From NCBI RefSeq assembly GCF_003646465.1, contig NZ_QZEX01000005.1:187123-251122 (forward strand): a stretch of 64,000 nt of DNA. The letters are read 5' to 3'. Below are positions 1-9,203 of the stretch, one piece after another. The notes beneath the pieces were generated by a model. It ran no database searches and was not told the origin of the DNA. It saw only the letters and a program-made list of their open reading frames with translations. The DNA is from Chachezhania antarctica (lineage in GTDB: Bacteria > Pseudomonadota > Alphaproteobacteria > Rhodobacterales > Rhodobacteraceae). Made by a program: the position numbers and the translations under genes. Every line of letters begins with the position of its first letter. The first letter of the stretch is position 1.

Positions 1-788
1 TCGATCACGTCGACACCATAGGACGCGCCGGACCGTGTCAGCACGCAATGCTTGTTGCCGGGCGCGATCAGCACCTGCCCCCGCAGCATCCTGTCGCCGC
101 TTTTCGCTTCCTTCACCGTGACGGCGCAGAGCGAGTCGAGCCGTTGCGCGAAGGCAGAGGTGAACGCCTCCGGCATGTGCTGGACGATGACGATGGGCGG
201 GCAGTTCTGGGGCAGGCGTTCCAGGACCAAGCGCAGGGCTTCGGTGCCCCCGGTCGACGCACCTATGGCCACCACCTTTTCCGTGGTGCGTGCCATCGCG
301 CGGGGACCGGGCGCGGCCAGCACCGCGTCCGCGGTCAGCTTCTTTTCGATCAGCGCGCGGGGCCGGACCGAAAGGCGCGCCTGCGCCGCGGCCTTCACCG
401 CATCGCGGATCACGGTGCAGGCGTCTTCGAAGAAATCCTTCACCCCCAGTTCGGGCTTGCAGACGATATCGACCGCACCGGCCTCGAGCGCGAGGCTGAG
501 GGTTTCGGAATTGGGCGACACCAGCGATGAACACATCACCACCGGCACCGGCCGCTGTGCCATCAGCCGGCGCAGGAAGGTGATCCCGTCCATGCGCGGC
601 ATCTCGACATCCAGCGTGATGACATCTGGCACCTGCTTGCGGATCTTTTCCGCCGCGACGTACGGATCGGCGGCGACGGCGATCACCTGCAGATCGGGAT
701 CGGCATCCAGGATCTTCTGCATCGCCTGGCGCACGACCGCGCTGTCGTCGACGACAAGCACCTTGTATGGCTTTCTTGGCCGCAGCAT
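1..788 (-). CDS. cheB: Chemotaxis protein-glutamate methylesterase/deamidase CheB (3' end cut by window)
   Basis: CheB removes methyl groups from chemoreceptor glutamates after phosphorylation by CheA, allowing adaptation. About 262 residues are present. An N-terminal receiver domain has the acidic pair D14-D15 and phospho-acceptor D60 (TLDVEMP). After a linker comes the methylesterase domain with catalytic Ser at about residue 178 (GASTGG) and His at about 204 (VQHMP). The third catalytic residue, an Asp near the C-terminus, lies outside the window. The ATG is 3 bases after the cheR stop, so the two are probably translationally coupled. It is the last visible gene of the leftward che operon. 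Confidence 0.95.
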   Translation of the reverse strand, partial: MLRPRKPYKVLVVDDSAVVRQAMQKILDADPDLQVIAVAADPYVAAEKIRKQVPDVITLDVEMPRMDGITFLRRLMAQRPVPVVMCSSLVSPNSETLSLALEAGAVDIVCKPELGVKDFFEDACTVIRDAVKAAAQARLSVRPRALIEKKLTADAVLAAPGPRAMARTTEKVVAIGASTGGTEALRLVLERLPQNCPPIVIVQHMPEAFTSAFAQRLDSLCAVTVKEAKSGDRMLRGQVLIAPGNKHCVLTRSGASYGVDVI

Positions 789-791
789 CGA

Positions 792-1667
792 TCAGATCTT
801 TCTGTAAATGGACGGTGAAACCGTCTTCAGGTCGGACCGGTTCTTCACCGGTTCGGCATGGCCCGTCAGCAGGATGCCCCCGGGCCGGATCAGCGATGCG
901 ACATTGGTCAGCACACGGTCCTGGGTTTCGCGGTCGAAATAGATCAGGACGTTGCGCAGGAAGACGATGTCCATCGTTTCCGATCGAAGCGGCGCGGTAT
1001 CGAGAAGGTTGGCCTGCAGGAAGCGCGCGATGGAGCGCAGTTCGGGTTCGACGCGGTAATAGGGCCGCCCGCTCTTGTCCCGCAATTTCTTCGATCTGAG
1101 CAGGAAGCGCATGCGCCGTTCGGCGCTGAGACCGCTGATTTCCTCCTCCGTGTAGGTCGCCGCGGCGGCCTTGCGCAGGATGGCCTTGGACAGATCGCTG
1201 CCCAGCAGCCGGACCCGGCCCGGGACCGTCATGTATTCCTCGCTTTCCGCCAGCATCATGGCGGCCGACCAGAGTTCCGCCCCCGTGGAACAGGCCGCGC
1301 TCCACACGACAAGCGGATGGCGGCTGCCGATCCCGTCCTTCTTCAGAAGGCCAAGCCCCTCGCGCGCGAGCCAATCGTATTGATGGCTTTCGCGGAAGAA
1401 ATCCGTCGTGTGCGTGGCCAGCGCTTCGGTCAGAAGGCGCGTTTCGACGCCCGTCGTGTCATTGTCCAGCCGGTCAAGGTAGGCGTCGAAGTCCTTCAAT
1501 CCCAGCGACCGCAGCCGCTGCGACAGACGCAGCCGGATGAAATCGGTCTTGGTGACATCGATCTGCACGCCGGAGGTCTTGCGCGTCCGTTCGGCAATGC
1601 GCCGGCAATGCGCGGGCGTGATCTGGTATTCGACGTAATCAGGGTTCACGAGGTTCATCCACGACAT
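792..1667 (-). CDS. cheR: Chemotaxis protein methyltransferase CheR
   Basis: CheR methylates receptor glutamates using S-adenosylmethionine and opposes CheB. The protein has the all-helical N-terminal domain followed by a SAM-binding fold with the motif ACSTGAEL (family form GCSTGEE) and the RNVLIYFD motif. About 291 residues, normal for the family. I place the start at the ATG giving MSWMNL, which follows a GGGAAG stretch. An upstream in-frame ATG at 1700 would add 11 poorly conserved residues. It sits between the second cheW and cheB. Confidence 0.93.
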   Translation of the reverse strand: MSWMNLVNPDYVEYQITPAHCRRIAERTRKTSGVQIDVTKTDFIRLRLSQRLRSLGLKDFDAYLDRLDNDTTGVETRLLTEALATHTTDFFRESHQYDWLAREGLGLLKKDGIGSRHPLVVWSAACSTGAELWSAAMMLAESEEYMTVPGRVRLLGSDLSKAILRKAAAATYTEEEISGLSAERRMRFLLRSKKLRDKSGRPYYRVEPELRSIARFLQANLLDTAPLRSETMDIVFLRNVLIYFDRETQDRVLTNVASLIRPGGILLTGHAEPVKNRSDLKTVSPSIYRKI

Positions 1668-1723
1668 CTTCCCGCGCCGTGTTCCCAGGGCACATTGCAA
1701 AAGCTGACGGCCCGAAGCAGGCG

Positions 1724-2278
1724 TCAGTTGGCGTATTCAAAGGGCCTCGCGGCCTGCCGGACACCGTGACACAGGATGTGATCGATCCGCAGGAGGATCG
1801 CGATGCTGTCCTCTGTCCGGATCATGCCGCGCGCCTCGTCGCACTGCCAGCCCGACAGGGTTTCCGGCACCGGTTCGATCGCGTCCTCGGGAACTTCGTC
1901 GACACGCAGAACCTCGTCCGCGATCACGCCGAGCGAGGTCGTCCGGTCGTCGATCGAGAACTCGAAGACGACGATCCGGTCGTCCTCGGCCCCGTCGGCG
2001 CGTGCGCCAAGCTTGCCGGCCAGATCGACGATGGCGATGGCCTGCCCACGCAGATCGATCATGCCCATGACGTCGTGCGGCGCGTTGGGCAATTGCGACA
2101 ATTCCCCCGACGCGAGGATCTCGCGAACGAAGCGCACGTCGACGGCAAAGACCTGGGCGCCGATACGGAATGTCAGGAACGTAACCGTGTCGACGTCTGC
2201 CGCCTCGTCCTGTTCGAGCATCTGGTCGAAGGAGAGCAGGTCACCGGGCTCGGACGCCCGTCTCGATTGTGTCGCCAT
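1724..2278 (-). CDS. cheW: Chemotaxis coupling protein CheW (second copy)
   Basis: CheW is the SH3-like scaffold that links receptors to CheA. The 184-residue protein has an extra acidic N-terminal stretch of about 30 residues, then the CheW domain with the VREIL, LPNAPHDVMGMIDLRG and GVIADEVLRV segments. Its start codon overlaps the receptor stop codon (TGATG), so it is probably coupled to the receptor. Two cheW genes bracket the receptor in this operon. The divergence between the two suggests they are not simple duplicates with the same partner preference; that is inference. Confidence 0.92.
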   Translation of the reverse strand: MATQSRRASEPGDLLSFDQMLEQDEAADVDTVTFLTFRIGAQVFAVDVRFVREILASGELSQLPNAPHDVMGMIDLRGQAIAIVDLAGKLGARADGAEDDRIVVFEFSIDDRTTSLGVIADEVLRVDEVPEDAIEPVPETLSGWQCDEARGMIRTEDSIAILLRIDHILCHGVRQAARPFEYAN

Positions 2279-3984
2279 CAGGATGCCTCGCGAAAACGTT
2301 CAAATTCGGTATCGTCGATCTCTTCGGGGTCGAGTTCGAGCAGGAACCCCTCCTCCTCTGCCTGGCGGCGCTGAGGGGCGACATCCTGGTCCGGGCCCTT
2401 GGGGTCCGGAGCGGCGTCGGCCCGCGGGCCACTGCCTGTCGCCTTGGCGGCAACGGCTGGCGGAGTAGGCCTGGCGGCATCCGGCGTGGGACCCGGCGGC
2501 GTTGTCGCCACGGGCTGTTCTGCCGTCCGGGTCGCCGGTGATGCAGTTGATGCCGGGACCTTCCGTGTGTCGACCCCCGTCACCGGCGGTTTTGGGCGTT
2601 CGGCGCGCGCGGCCTGGGCCGGTTTTTCAGCGGGCGCGGTTCCGCGCGGCCTGGACGGTGCCGTTTCGGCCGTGCGCGATATGGGGTCCGGGCGGGCGCC
2701 GCCATCGGGAACGCCATCGACCCGGAACACGCCGATGAGCCTGCCCAGCTCCGTCGATTGTCCCGTTAGCCTGCGCGACAGCCTTTCCGTGGCGGTTGCC
2801 GCGTCGGTGTTCTGCTGAATGGCCGCGTCCAGATCGCGTATGGCCTGGTTGATCTGCGCCGCGCCGATGTTCTGTTCCCGCGTCGCGGCCGATATTTCCT
2901 GAACAAGATCCGAGGTGCGCCGGATGCTTGGCAGGAGCGCATCCAGTTTCTCCCCCGCCTGCACGCTTGTTTCCAGCGTGTGCGCCGACAGGTCGCCGAT
3001 CTCGGCCGCGGCCTGGCGGCTGCGTTCCGCCAGTTTGCGCACTTCGGAGGCGACGACGGCGAAGCCGCGGCCATGGTTGCCCGCGCGGGCCGCCTCGACC
3101 GCCGCGTTGAGCGCGAGAAGATCGGTTTGCCGGGCAATTTCCTGGATGATCGTGTTCTTTTCCGCGATGACGCGCATCGCATCCACCGCCTGGGACATGG
3201 CCTTTCCGCTTTCCGTCGCCTCGAGCGCAGCCTGCGAGGCAATCCGTTCGGTCTGCGCGGCGTTGTCGGCGGATTGGCGGATGTTCGACGTCATCTCCTC
3301 CATCGCGGCACTGGCCTGGGTCGCGGCCGCGCTCTGGCGGGTCGATCCTGCGCTGACGGTTTCCGACGATACTTTCAGCACCCCGCAGTCATCCGCGATC
3401 TCAAGTGCGCTTGCGCGCACGGATCCAATGGCACGCCCCGTATCCAGGCGCATCCGTTCCAGGGCGAGCCCCAGCAGGTCGGACCCGGATCTGGGCCGCA
3501 CCGGCGTTCGCAAGTCGCCATCCGCCATCCTGTCGGCGGATTCGGAGATGGATATCATGCCGTGGCACATGTCTTCCAACAGGGTCATGAGCTGCGCGAA
3601 TTCCTTGTCGGTCCGCGACCGGTCCACCGCGCTCAGCGTCGCGAGCGCCGCCGCCCCGTCGCCCTGCGCGGCCTTCAGGGCCACATCGGAGGCCGCGCTG
3701 ATGCCGCGCGTGAACGAGCGCATGATCGTCACGCCCACGATACACGCGATCACGATGATGACCGCGGAGACGCCGAACAGCACTGTCTTGGCCTTTTGTG
3801 CGCCGGCGGCGGCCTGTTCGAGGTAAACGGCCTGATCACCGGAGCCGGCGCCCGCCTGCGCGGCCCTTTCGAACTGGACCATGACGGCGGAAATTTCCAT
3901 CTCTCCCAGGCCGCATACGGCCGCCAGGGCAAGCGCCACCATCCCGATGAAGCCGAAAAGTTTCGTGCGAAATGTCAGGTGCAT
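2278..3984 (-). CDS. Methyl-accepting chemotaxis protein with very short periplasmic loop and long Ala/Pro tail
   Basis: Transmembrane chemoreceptor of 568 residues. TM1 is at about 8-28 and TM2 at about 66-88, leaving only about 35 residues outside the membrane, too few for a normal ligand-binding domain. A HAMP-like segment and a methylation/signalling region follow; the hairpin tip has the canonical [20 protein letters not shown] sequence. After about residue 430 comes a roughly 130-residue Ala/Pro-rich tail ending in an acidic-aromatic peptide ([10 protein letters not shown]). That tail replaces the NWETF pentapeptide of enteric receptors. It is flanked by two cheW genes. Confidence 0.9.
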   Translation of the reverse strand: MHLTFRTKLFGFIGMVALALAAVCGLGEMEISAVMVQFERAAQAGAGSGDQAVYLEQAAAGAQKAKTVLFGVSAVIIVIACIVGVTIMRSFTRGISAASDVALKAAQGDGAAALATLSAVDRSRTDKEFAQLMTLLEDMCHGMISISESADRMADGDLRTPVRPRSGSDLLGLALERMRLDTGRAIGSVRASALEIADDCGVLKVSSETVSAGSTRQSAAATQASAAMEEMTSNIRQSADNAAQTERIASQAALEATESGKAMSQAVDAMRVIAEKNTIIQEIARQTDLLALNAAVEAARAGNHGRGFAVVASEVRKLAERSRQAAAEIGDLSAHTLETSVQAGEKLDALLPSIRRTSDLVQEISAATREQNIGAAQINQAIRDLDAAIQQNTDAATATERLSRRLTGQSTELGRLIGVFRVDGVPDGGARPDPISRTAETAPSRPRGTAPAEKPAQAARAERPKPPVTGVDTRKVPASTASPATRTAEQPVATTPPGPTPDAARPTPPAVAAKATGSGPRADAAPDPKGPDQDVAPQRRQAEEEGFLLELDPEEIDDTEFERFREAS

Positions 3985-3987
3985 GGC

Positions 3988-4506
3988 TTACGCCCCCCGT
4001 GTCGCGGCAACGTCATCCACGCTGTCCGGGGCAAACAGCGCATCGGTGTTCAGCAGCACGACAAGTTCGTCCTTGAGCCGGATCGCACCGTTAAGGCAGG
4101 CCTGCGGCCAGATCGCCCCGAGTTCCGGGATCGGTTCGAGCGACGAAAGATCGGTCTCGTGCACTTCCTCGACACTGTCGGCGGTGAAGGCCAGGCGCCC
4201 GGTTTCCCCGTCGATCACGTTTTCGAACACGATCATCCGCGACGAGGCATGTTCCGTCCCCGAGACCATGCCCAGCCTGTGACGAATATCGAAGACCGGC
4301 ACCACGACGCCGCGTACGTTGATCAGGCCCGGAGAGCAGGCGGGCGCGTTGGGCACCACGGTCGGGGACTGCAGATCCAGGATCTCGTGCACGCCCTTGA
4401 CCGATACCGCGAAGGCTTCGCCCTCCAGCCGGAAGATCAGCAGGTTGTCATGGTTGTCTTGTGCCGCGCGGGGGGCATCGCCGGCCGATTGATCTGTCGC
4501 TGTCAT
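3988..4506 (-). CDS. cheW: Chemotaxis coupling protein CheW (first copy)
   Basis: A 172-residue CheW adaptor joining CheA and receptors at the inner membrane. The CheW fold is recognised by GVHEILDL, VPNAPACSPGLINVRG and FTADSVEEVHE segments, after a hydrophilic N-terminus of about 20 residues. It starts 3 bases after the cheA stop and ends 3 bases before the receptor start, in the order cheA-cheW-mcp-cheW typical of roseobacter che operons. It differs clearly in sequence from the second CheW downstream. Confidence 0.92.
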   Translation of the reverse strand: MTATDQSAGDAPRAAQDNHDNLLIFRLEGEAFAVSVKGVHEILDLQSPTVVPNAPACSPGLINVRGVVVPVFDIRHRLGMVSGTEHASSRMIVFENVIDGETGRLAFTADSVEEVHETDLSSLEPIPELGAIWPQACLNGAIRLKDELVVLLNTDALFAPDSVDDVAATRGA

Positions 4507-4509
4507 GGA

Positions 4510-6513
4510 TCATGCTGCCTTGCTGAGGGTCGGGCCGCCGCGCTTCAGCGCGAGGCGGACCAGCGTCGCGACATCGAGGATCAGCGCAACGCGCCCGTCC
4601 CCGAGAATCGTGGCACCGCCGAGGCCCGGAATGTCCCGGTGGTAGGGGCTGAGCGACTTGATCACCGTCTGCCCCTGCCCGATGATGTCATCGACGACGA
4701 GCCCGATTTCATTGCCGTTGATGCGGACAATGACGACGCGCCGTGTCTCCTGCCCGGAATGGGGCTGTCCGAATATTTCGTCCAGCGCGAGGTAGGGCAC
4801 CATCTGGTCGCGGATCTGCAGCACCATGCGGCCGCTGCGGCTTTCCATGTCGGCGGCCGACATTTCCACGCATTCCTCGACCGTGGAGAGCGGTATGACA
4901 TAGATGGACTCGCCTAGGCGCACCCGGAGACCTTCGATGATCGCCATCGTCACCGGCAGGCGCAGCGTGATGCGGCTGCCAAGACCGGGGCGCGAGACCA
5001 CATCGACGCTGCCGCCCAGCGCGTCGATCATAGAGCGGACGGCATCCATGCCGACACCGCGACCCGATACCGAGGACAATTGCGCCGCCGTGGAAAACCC
5101 GGGCTGGAAGATCAGGTTGTAATATTCGCTCTCGGACAGGTCTGTCGCCTCGTCCAGAAGGCCCTTTTCGATGGCCTTGGCCCGGATCGCGTCGCGGTCC
5201 AGCCCGCGGCCGTTGTCTTCGACGGAAATCAACACCTCGCTGCCTTCCTGCCGGGCCGACATACGGACGGTGCCGCGCGGGTTCTTGCCCGCGGCCGAGC
5301 GCTGTTCGCCGGTTTCCAGCCCGTGGTCGATGGCATTGCGGACAAGGTGGGCCAGCGGATCGCCGATCCTGTCGATCACGGTCTTGTCGACCTCGGTATC
5401 GCCCCCTTCCGCCACGAGCTGGACATCCTTGCCCAGTTCCTTGGAGAGATCGCGCACGACCCGGCGGAATTTCGAGAACACGGTTTCGATCGGCAGCAGG
5501 CGGATCGACAGGGTCGCATCGCGCAGCCCCGTCACAAGGCGCTGCACCTCTTCGACGACGCTGGCCAGGTTGGTGTCGCCGATGCTGTCCGACACCGCGT
5601 CCAGCCGGGCCTGTGCGATCACGAGTTCGCCAAGCGAATCCATCATCGCATCCATGCGTGAGGAGGCGACGCGAATGCTTTCCGAGGCGCGACCGGCTGC
5701 CGGCGACTGGGACGGCGCGGCAGGTTTTGCCCCCGCGGCCGGAGAGCCGGCATCCGCCAGATCCGATCCGCCGGTTTCCGCGGCCGGCTCCAGGACCTCT
5801 TCCGATATGGTCAACGCGGCCTCGTCCGCGAAGATGAACACGTCGTCGATCGCGGACCGGCCGCAATCCGACATCACGTCGACATGCCACCCCAGGCAGG
5901 CGTCGCCCGGTTCAAGCGCAGACAGCGCGGGGGTTTGCGACAGGTCGAAGCCGATATCGGTCTCGCCAAGATCCTCAAGCTCGCGCACCAGCAGTTCGGG
6001 GCGCATGCCGTTGCGCAGCGCGTCCTTGTGCGGGCGGAACGTGATTTCGAACCGGGTCATCGGTGCGGGGCCGGCCGCGGGGCCACCCGCGCCTTCTGCC
6101 GCGCCCGGCGCCAACGCATTGCCGGAACCGCCGGTGATCTCCTCGATCCGGGCCATGAGCTTGGCGGACCGGTCCGAGGCAAGAAGCGCGGCCGAGTCCG
6201 GCCCGTCGCTGCCGATATCGAGGAATTCGACCATCAGGTCCCGCGCCTCGAGCGACAGTTCGATCAGGTCGGGCCCGACGGCCAGCGTTCCCGAACGCAC
6301 CAGTTCGAACGCGTTTTCGAAGCAGTGGGTGAACTTGGCCAGGTCGGTATAGCCGAACATGCCGCCCGATCCCTTGACCGTGTGCAGGATGCGGAAGACC
6401 TCGTCGATCTGACCGGGAGTGGACCCGCCTTCCAGTTCGAGGATCTGGTCTTCGAGGCCGGTCAGCAGGTCGCGCGCTTCCTGTACGAAGGCGGCTACGG
6501 CTTGTTCCATCAT
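4510..6513 (-). CDS. cheA: Chemotaxis histidine kinase CheA
   Basis: CheA autophosphorylates on its HPt histidine under receptor control and passes the phosphate to CheY and CheB. The 667 residues follow the full P1-P5 plan. P1 has the phospho-histidine H44 in HTVKGSGG. A P2-like response-regulator docking domain spans about 150-245, followed by an Ala/Pro linker. The P3 dimerisation helix starts near SIRVASSRMD. The P4 kinase has the N-box (HLVRNAIDHG) and G boxes (DNGRGLD, GRGVGMD), and the C-terminal CheW-like P5 follows. Length and motifs are complete. The double ATG start makes residue 1 uncertain by one. Confidence 0.96.
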   Translation of the reverse strand: MMEQAVAAFVQEARDLLTGLEDQILELEGGSTPGQIDEVFRILHTVKGSGGMFGYTDLAKFTHCFENAFELVRSGTLAVGPDLIELSLEARDLMVEFLDIGSDGPDSAALLASDRSAKLMARIEEITGGSGNALAPGAAEGAGGPAAGPAPMTRFEITFRPHKDALRNGMRPELLVRELEDLGETDIGFDLSQTPALSALEPGDACLGWHVDVMSDCGRSAIDDVFIFADEAALTISEEVLEPAAETGGSDLADAGSPAAGAKPAAPSQSPAAGRASESIRVASSRMDAMMDSLGELVIAQARLDAVSDSIGDTNLASVVEEVQRLVTGLRDATLSIRLLPIETVFSKFRRVVRDLSKELGKDVQLVAEGGDTEVDKTVIDRIGDPLAHLVRNAIDHGLETGEQRSAAGKNPRGTVRMSARQEGSEVLISVEDNGRGLDRDAIRAKAIEKGLLDEATDLSESEYYNLIFQPGFSTAAQLSSVSGRGVGMDAVRSMIDALGGSVDVVSRPGLGSRITLRLPVTMAIIEGLRVRLGESIYVIPLSTVEECVEMSAADMESRSGRMVLQIRDQMVPYLALDEIFGQPHSGQETRRVVIVRINGNEIGLVVDDIIGQGQTVIKSLSPYHRDIPGLGGATILGDGRVALILDVATLVRLALKRGGPTLSKAA

Positions 6514-6517
6514 GGGC

Positions 6518-6883
6518 TTATCCCATCAGCTTTCGGGTTACCGCGATCAGGCGATCGGCGTCGAACGGCTTGTCCATCCACCCCGTCGCGCCCGCGGCCT
6601 TGCCCTTCTGTTTCATGTCCGGGGCCGATTCCGTTGTCAGCATGACGATCGGTATCCCCATGCCGGCCGGGTCCGACCGGGCATTGGCGATGAAATCCAG
6701 CCCGTTCATGACCGGCATGTTCAGATCCGTGATCACCATGTCCGGCCGCCGCGCCCTGAGCGCATCGAGACCCGCAGCCCCGTTTTCGGCGCCAATGACA
6801 GCGAAGCCCTGGGGTTCCAGCGTGAAGGCGACCATGTCGCGCACCGCCTTGCTGTCGTCGATTGTCAGTACCGTTTTCGGCAT
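6518..6883 (-). CDS. cheY: Chemotaxis response regulator CheY
   Basis: Single-domain receiver of 121 residues that carries phosphate from CheA to the flagellar switch or acts as a phosphate sink. All signature residues are visible: D9 and D10, phospho-acceptor D53 (TDLNMP), T83 and K105 (DKPF). It ends 4 bases before cheA. It is the only free CheY in the window, and no cheZ, cheC, cheX or cheD gene is seen beside it. Confidence 0.94.
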   Translation of the reverse strand: MPKTVLTIDDSKAVRDMVAFTLEPQGFAVIGAENGAAGLDALRARRPDMVITDLNMPVMNGLDFIANARSDPAGMGIPIVMLTTESAPDMKQKGKAAGATGWMDKPFDADRLIAVTRKLMG

Positions 6884-6887
6884 CGCG

Positions 6888-7217
6888 TTATCCTGCCACT
6901 TCCACTTGTTGATCCTGCCGTTTCACCTTCTGGCCCTTCGCCGCACCCTTGCCACTGCCCGCCCCGTCGCCCCAGGCGCGGACCCGGGCGGTCAGCGCGG
7001 CCGCCGTATCGCCCAGGGTCAGCGCCAGCCCGCGATTGCGGGCTTCGATCAGGGCCGCGAACAGGAGTTGCAGGGAATCCTGCGTCGGACGACCGGGCGC
7101 GATGTCCAGCGCCACCGTCTCCTCGCACGCGTCGATCCAGGTCAGAAGCTCGCGCCTGTGTTCGGCCACCGTCCGCGCATCCAGATCGTGCGGGACAACG
7201 AACATCTCGTCTTTCAT
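6888..7217 (-). CDS. STAS-domain-like protein, first gene of the che operon
   Basis: Small protein of 109 residues. The first about 85 residues look like a STAS fold (strand, then a long helix starting TVAEHRREL, then a strand around ALDIAPGRPTQDSLQLLFAAL). The tail is Gly/Lys/Gln-rich and probably disordered. I chose the ATG at 7217 because an AGGTGG ribosome site lies 7 bases upstream; a longer reading from 7274 would enter the promoter region. Such proteins head che operons in related bacteria, but their biochemical role is not established. It starts 4 bases upstream of cheY in the same operon. Confidence 0.65.
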   Translation of the reverse strand: MKDEMFVVPHDLDARTVAEHRRELLTWIDACEETVALDIAPGRPTQDSLQLLFAALIEARNRGLALTLGDTAAALTARVRAWGDGAGSGKGAAKGQKVKRQDQQVEVAG

Positions 7218-7393
7218 GGGCGATCCACCTGTGCTGCCATCCTTTCGGCACACTACAACCCGCTCCCTAATCAATGGTTGACCGGCGAATTCGCGTCCCC
7301 GTCAAAGTTGAGCGGTATTTTACGCACCCGTTCACGCGGCCTTTACGCCTGTTCCGGCATGCTGACGCAGGCATCACGGATCACTGCAGGACC
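7218..7393. promoter_or_regulatory. Divergent promoter region of the chemotaxis cluster
   Basis: These 176 bases separate the leftward che operon from the rightward coiled-coil chemotaxis gene and must carry at least two promoters. I see GTTGACC and GTCAAAG arranged as a loose inverted pair around a central GAATTC, but no convincing sigma-70 or sigma-28 box. Confidence 0.5.
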
Positions 7394-9088
7394 ATGACAG
7401 CGCACAAATTTTCAGGCAGCGCAGCGCGTGCCGTTACCTCGCCGGGCACGACGCTTCCAACAGCGACACCGCCCGTTCAACGCAACATCGCCGAACTCGC
7501 GGCCGATGGGGTGTCGGTCTTCGACCGGCTGAGCGGAAGCCTGGGGCGCGTGCGGGAACTGCACATGCACACCGCATCGGATCTTGCCGCCTTCGTCGAC
7601 CTGTCCTTGCAGGGCGAGTCGACGGGAACGGAGCCATTGATGGAGCTTCACACCCGGCTGCAAGGCATGCAGGCGGCTGTCGAAGGCCGCGACCGGTCCA
7701 CAACCCCCGCCCAGGAGCGGGAGCTGATGCTGCGGGCCGAAAAGCCGCTCAGGCTGCTGTCCAATCACGGCCGGCTTCTGGCCGCGGTCTGCACGATGAC
7801 GCGCACGATATCAGCCTCTTTCGCGATCGGCGAACTCGATGCCTACGTGTCCAGCCTGGACCGCATCGCGCAGACGATCACCGGCGCATCGGCCGAGGTG
7901 TCGGAAAACATCGCGAACTGGAAGCTTCGCGATCTCGCGGCGCAGGAAAGCTGCCGCGCCGCCGGTGCGATCCTGGCGCCGCTGTGCCTGTCGCTGGAAC
8001 GCAAGGCGGAAAACCTCGCCCTGCACGCCGTCCATGAACGCGAAGCGGCGCGGCAAGCCCAGAAACGCGCCCAGACGCTCACGCGTCACGCGCAGGAGCA
8101 GATGAAGGACCTGATCACGGGAATCCAGTTCTCGGACCGTCTGACGCAACGGCTGGATCACCTGGCGCAGATGCCCACCGGGGCCGATCCGCATATTGCC
8201 GTCCTGGCGGGGGAACATGCGCGCAGCATCGCAGACGATACGATCCAGATCTCGCGTCGCATCGCCGCCACCATGCGCGACCTGTCGGAGATCGGCCGCA
8301 AGGGGGCCAACTTCTTTACCCGCGGCGTGGTCACCGAACAGATCGAACGTGGCCTGAACGAACGCGCCCGCACGGTCGAGCAGGTGGATTCCGACATCCT
8401 CGACGTCCAGGGCATGCTGATCAGCGCGGGCAAGGAAGCCCAGGCCGCGCGCGAACAGATCGACGAGGCCGCGCGCAAGTTCCAGTCGCTCGAGGACGGC
8501 TCCAAGGAGCTGGCCACCGCGGCCATCAACGCCTCCCTCATCGCGGTTCGCGCCGGCGGAACGCGCGGCCCGTTGACGACGCTGTCCACCGAAGTGCGCC
8601 AGATCGCCGCCCAGTGCCTTGACGCCGAAGCCATCAGCCGGTCTGCCCTGCACACCCTGATCGGCAGCAACCTGCAGGCGCAGGAAGACATCGTCGCGGC
8701 CGGTGTCGCGCTGGAATTCTCGGTCGATCAGTATCGCGAAAAGCTGAGCACGAGCCAGACGAACCTGGCCAATCTCGATGCGTTCCGGAAGCAGGCCGGC
8801 CAGCGGGCCGAGTTGCTGGTCGACCTGATGACGACCGTCACCGACGACATGGCCGCGCTGCGCAGCGCGGCCGAGGCGATGAAATCCCTGGGCGATTCGC
8901 TCGCGCAGACGAAGGCTGCAGGCGCGCCCGACCAGGCGCTTCTGGCACAGGCCTGGGCGCGCTATTCGATGGAGGAAGAGCGCGCCGTTCACCGCAAGCT
9001 GTTCGGAAGCGACGGCCTGGAAACGGCGCAGGCGCCTGCCCCCGTGGTGGCGCCCGCCAGCGACGATATCGATGACATTCTTTTCTAA
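7394..9088 (+). CDS. Soluble coiled-coil chemotaxis-like protein with CheZ-like motif and degenerate receptor hairpin
   Basis: Predicted cytoplasmic protein of 564 residues, almost entirely helical. I start it at the ATG giving MTAHKF; an earlier in-frame ATG at 7274 adds 40 residues unlike the rest. Around residues 244-255 the sequence IQFSDRLTQRLD places D248 and Q252 with the Asp-x3-Gln spacing of the CheZ dephosphorylation motif (DFQDLTGQ). Residues 377-395 (AINASLIAVRAGGTRGPL) resemble a worn-down receptor tip, where the canonical form is [12 protein letters not shown]. The C-terminus is acidic (DDIDDILF). There is no membrane segment. It is transcribed away from the che operon. Function is not established; a CheY-P phosphatase or receptor-array partner is inference. 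Confidence 0.7.
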   Translation: MTAHKFSGSAARAVTSPGTTLPTATPPVQRNIAELAADGVSVFDRLSGSLGRVRELHMHTASDLAAFVDLSLQGESTGTEPLMELHTRLQGMQAAVEGRDRSTTPAQERELMLRAEKPLRLLSNHGRLLAAVCTMTRTISASFAIGELDAYVSSLDRIAQTITGASAEVSENIANWKLRDLAAQESCRAAGAILAPLCLSLERKAENLALHAVHEREAARQAQKRAQTLTRHAQEQMKDLITGIQFSDRLTQRLDHLAQMPTGADPHIAVLAGEHARSIADDTIQISRRIAATMRDLSEIGRKGANFFTRGVVTEQIERGLNERARTVEQVDSDILDVQGMLISAGKEAQAAREQIDEAARKFQSLEDGSKELATAAINASLIAVRAGGTRGPLTTLSTEVRQIAAQCLDAEAISRSALHTLIGSNLQAQEDIVAAGVALEFSVDQYREKLSTSQTNLANLDAFRKQAGQRAELLVDLMTTVTDDMAALRSAAEAMKSLGDSLAQTKAAGAPDQALLAQAWARYSMEEERAVHRKLFGSDGLETAQAPAPVVAPASDDIDDILF

Positions 9089-9203
9089 AACTTGATCGTC
9101 CGGGGGGCCGACTCGCGGCGTTATTCGCCTTGGCGTTAAGTCAAACGCAATGAAGCAAGGATAGCGTGTCACGCGTCGCAACCGATTTTCTAGGCGGAGC
9201 AAG

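Noticed and set aside
2980-4917. A 645-codon rightward open frame opposite the receptor, cheW and cheA
   Set aside because: It is the antisense of well-conserved che genes; the translated sequence is Arg/His/Asp-rich with no recognisable domain.
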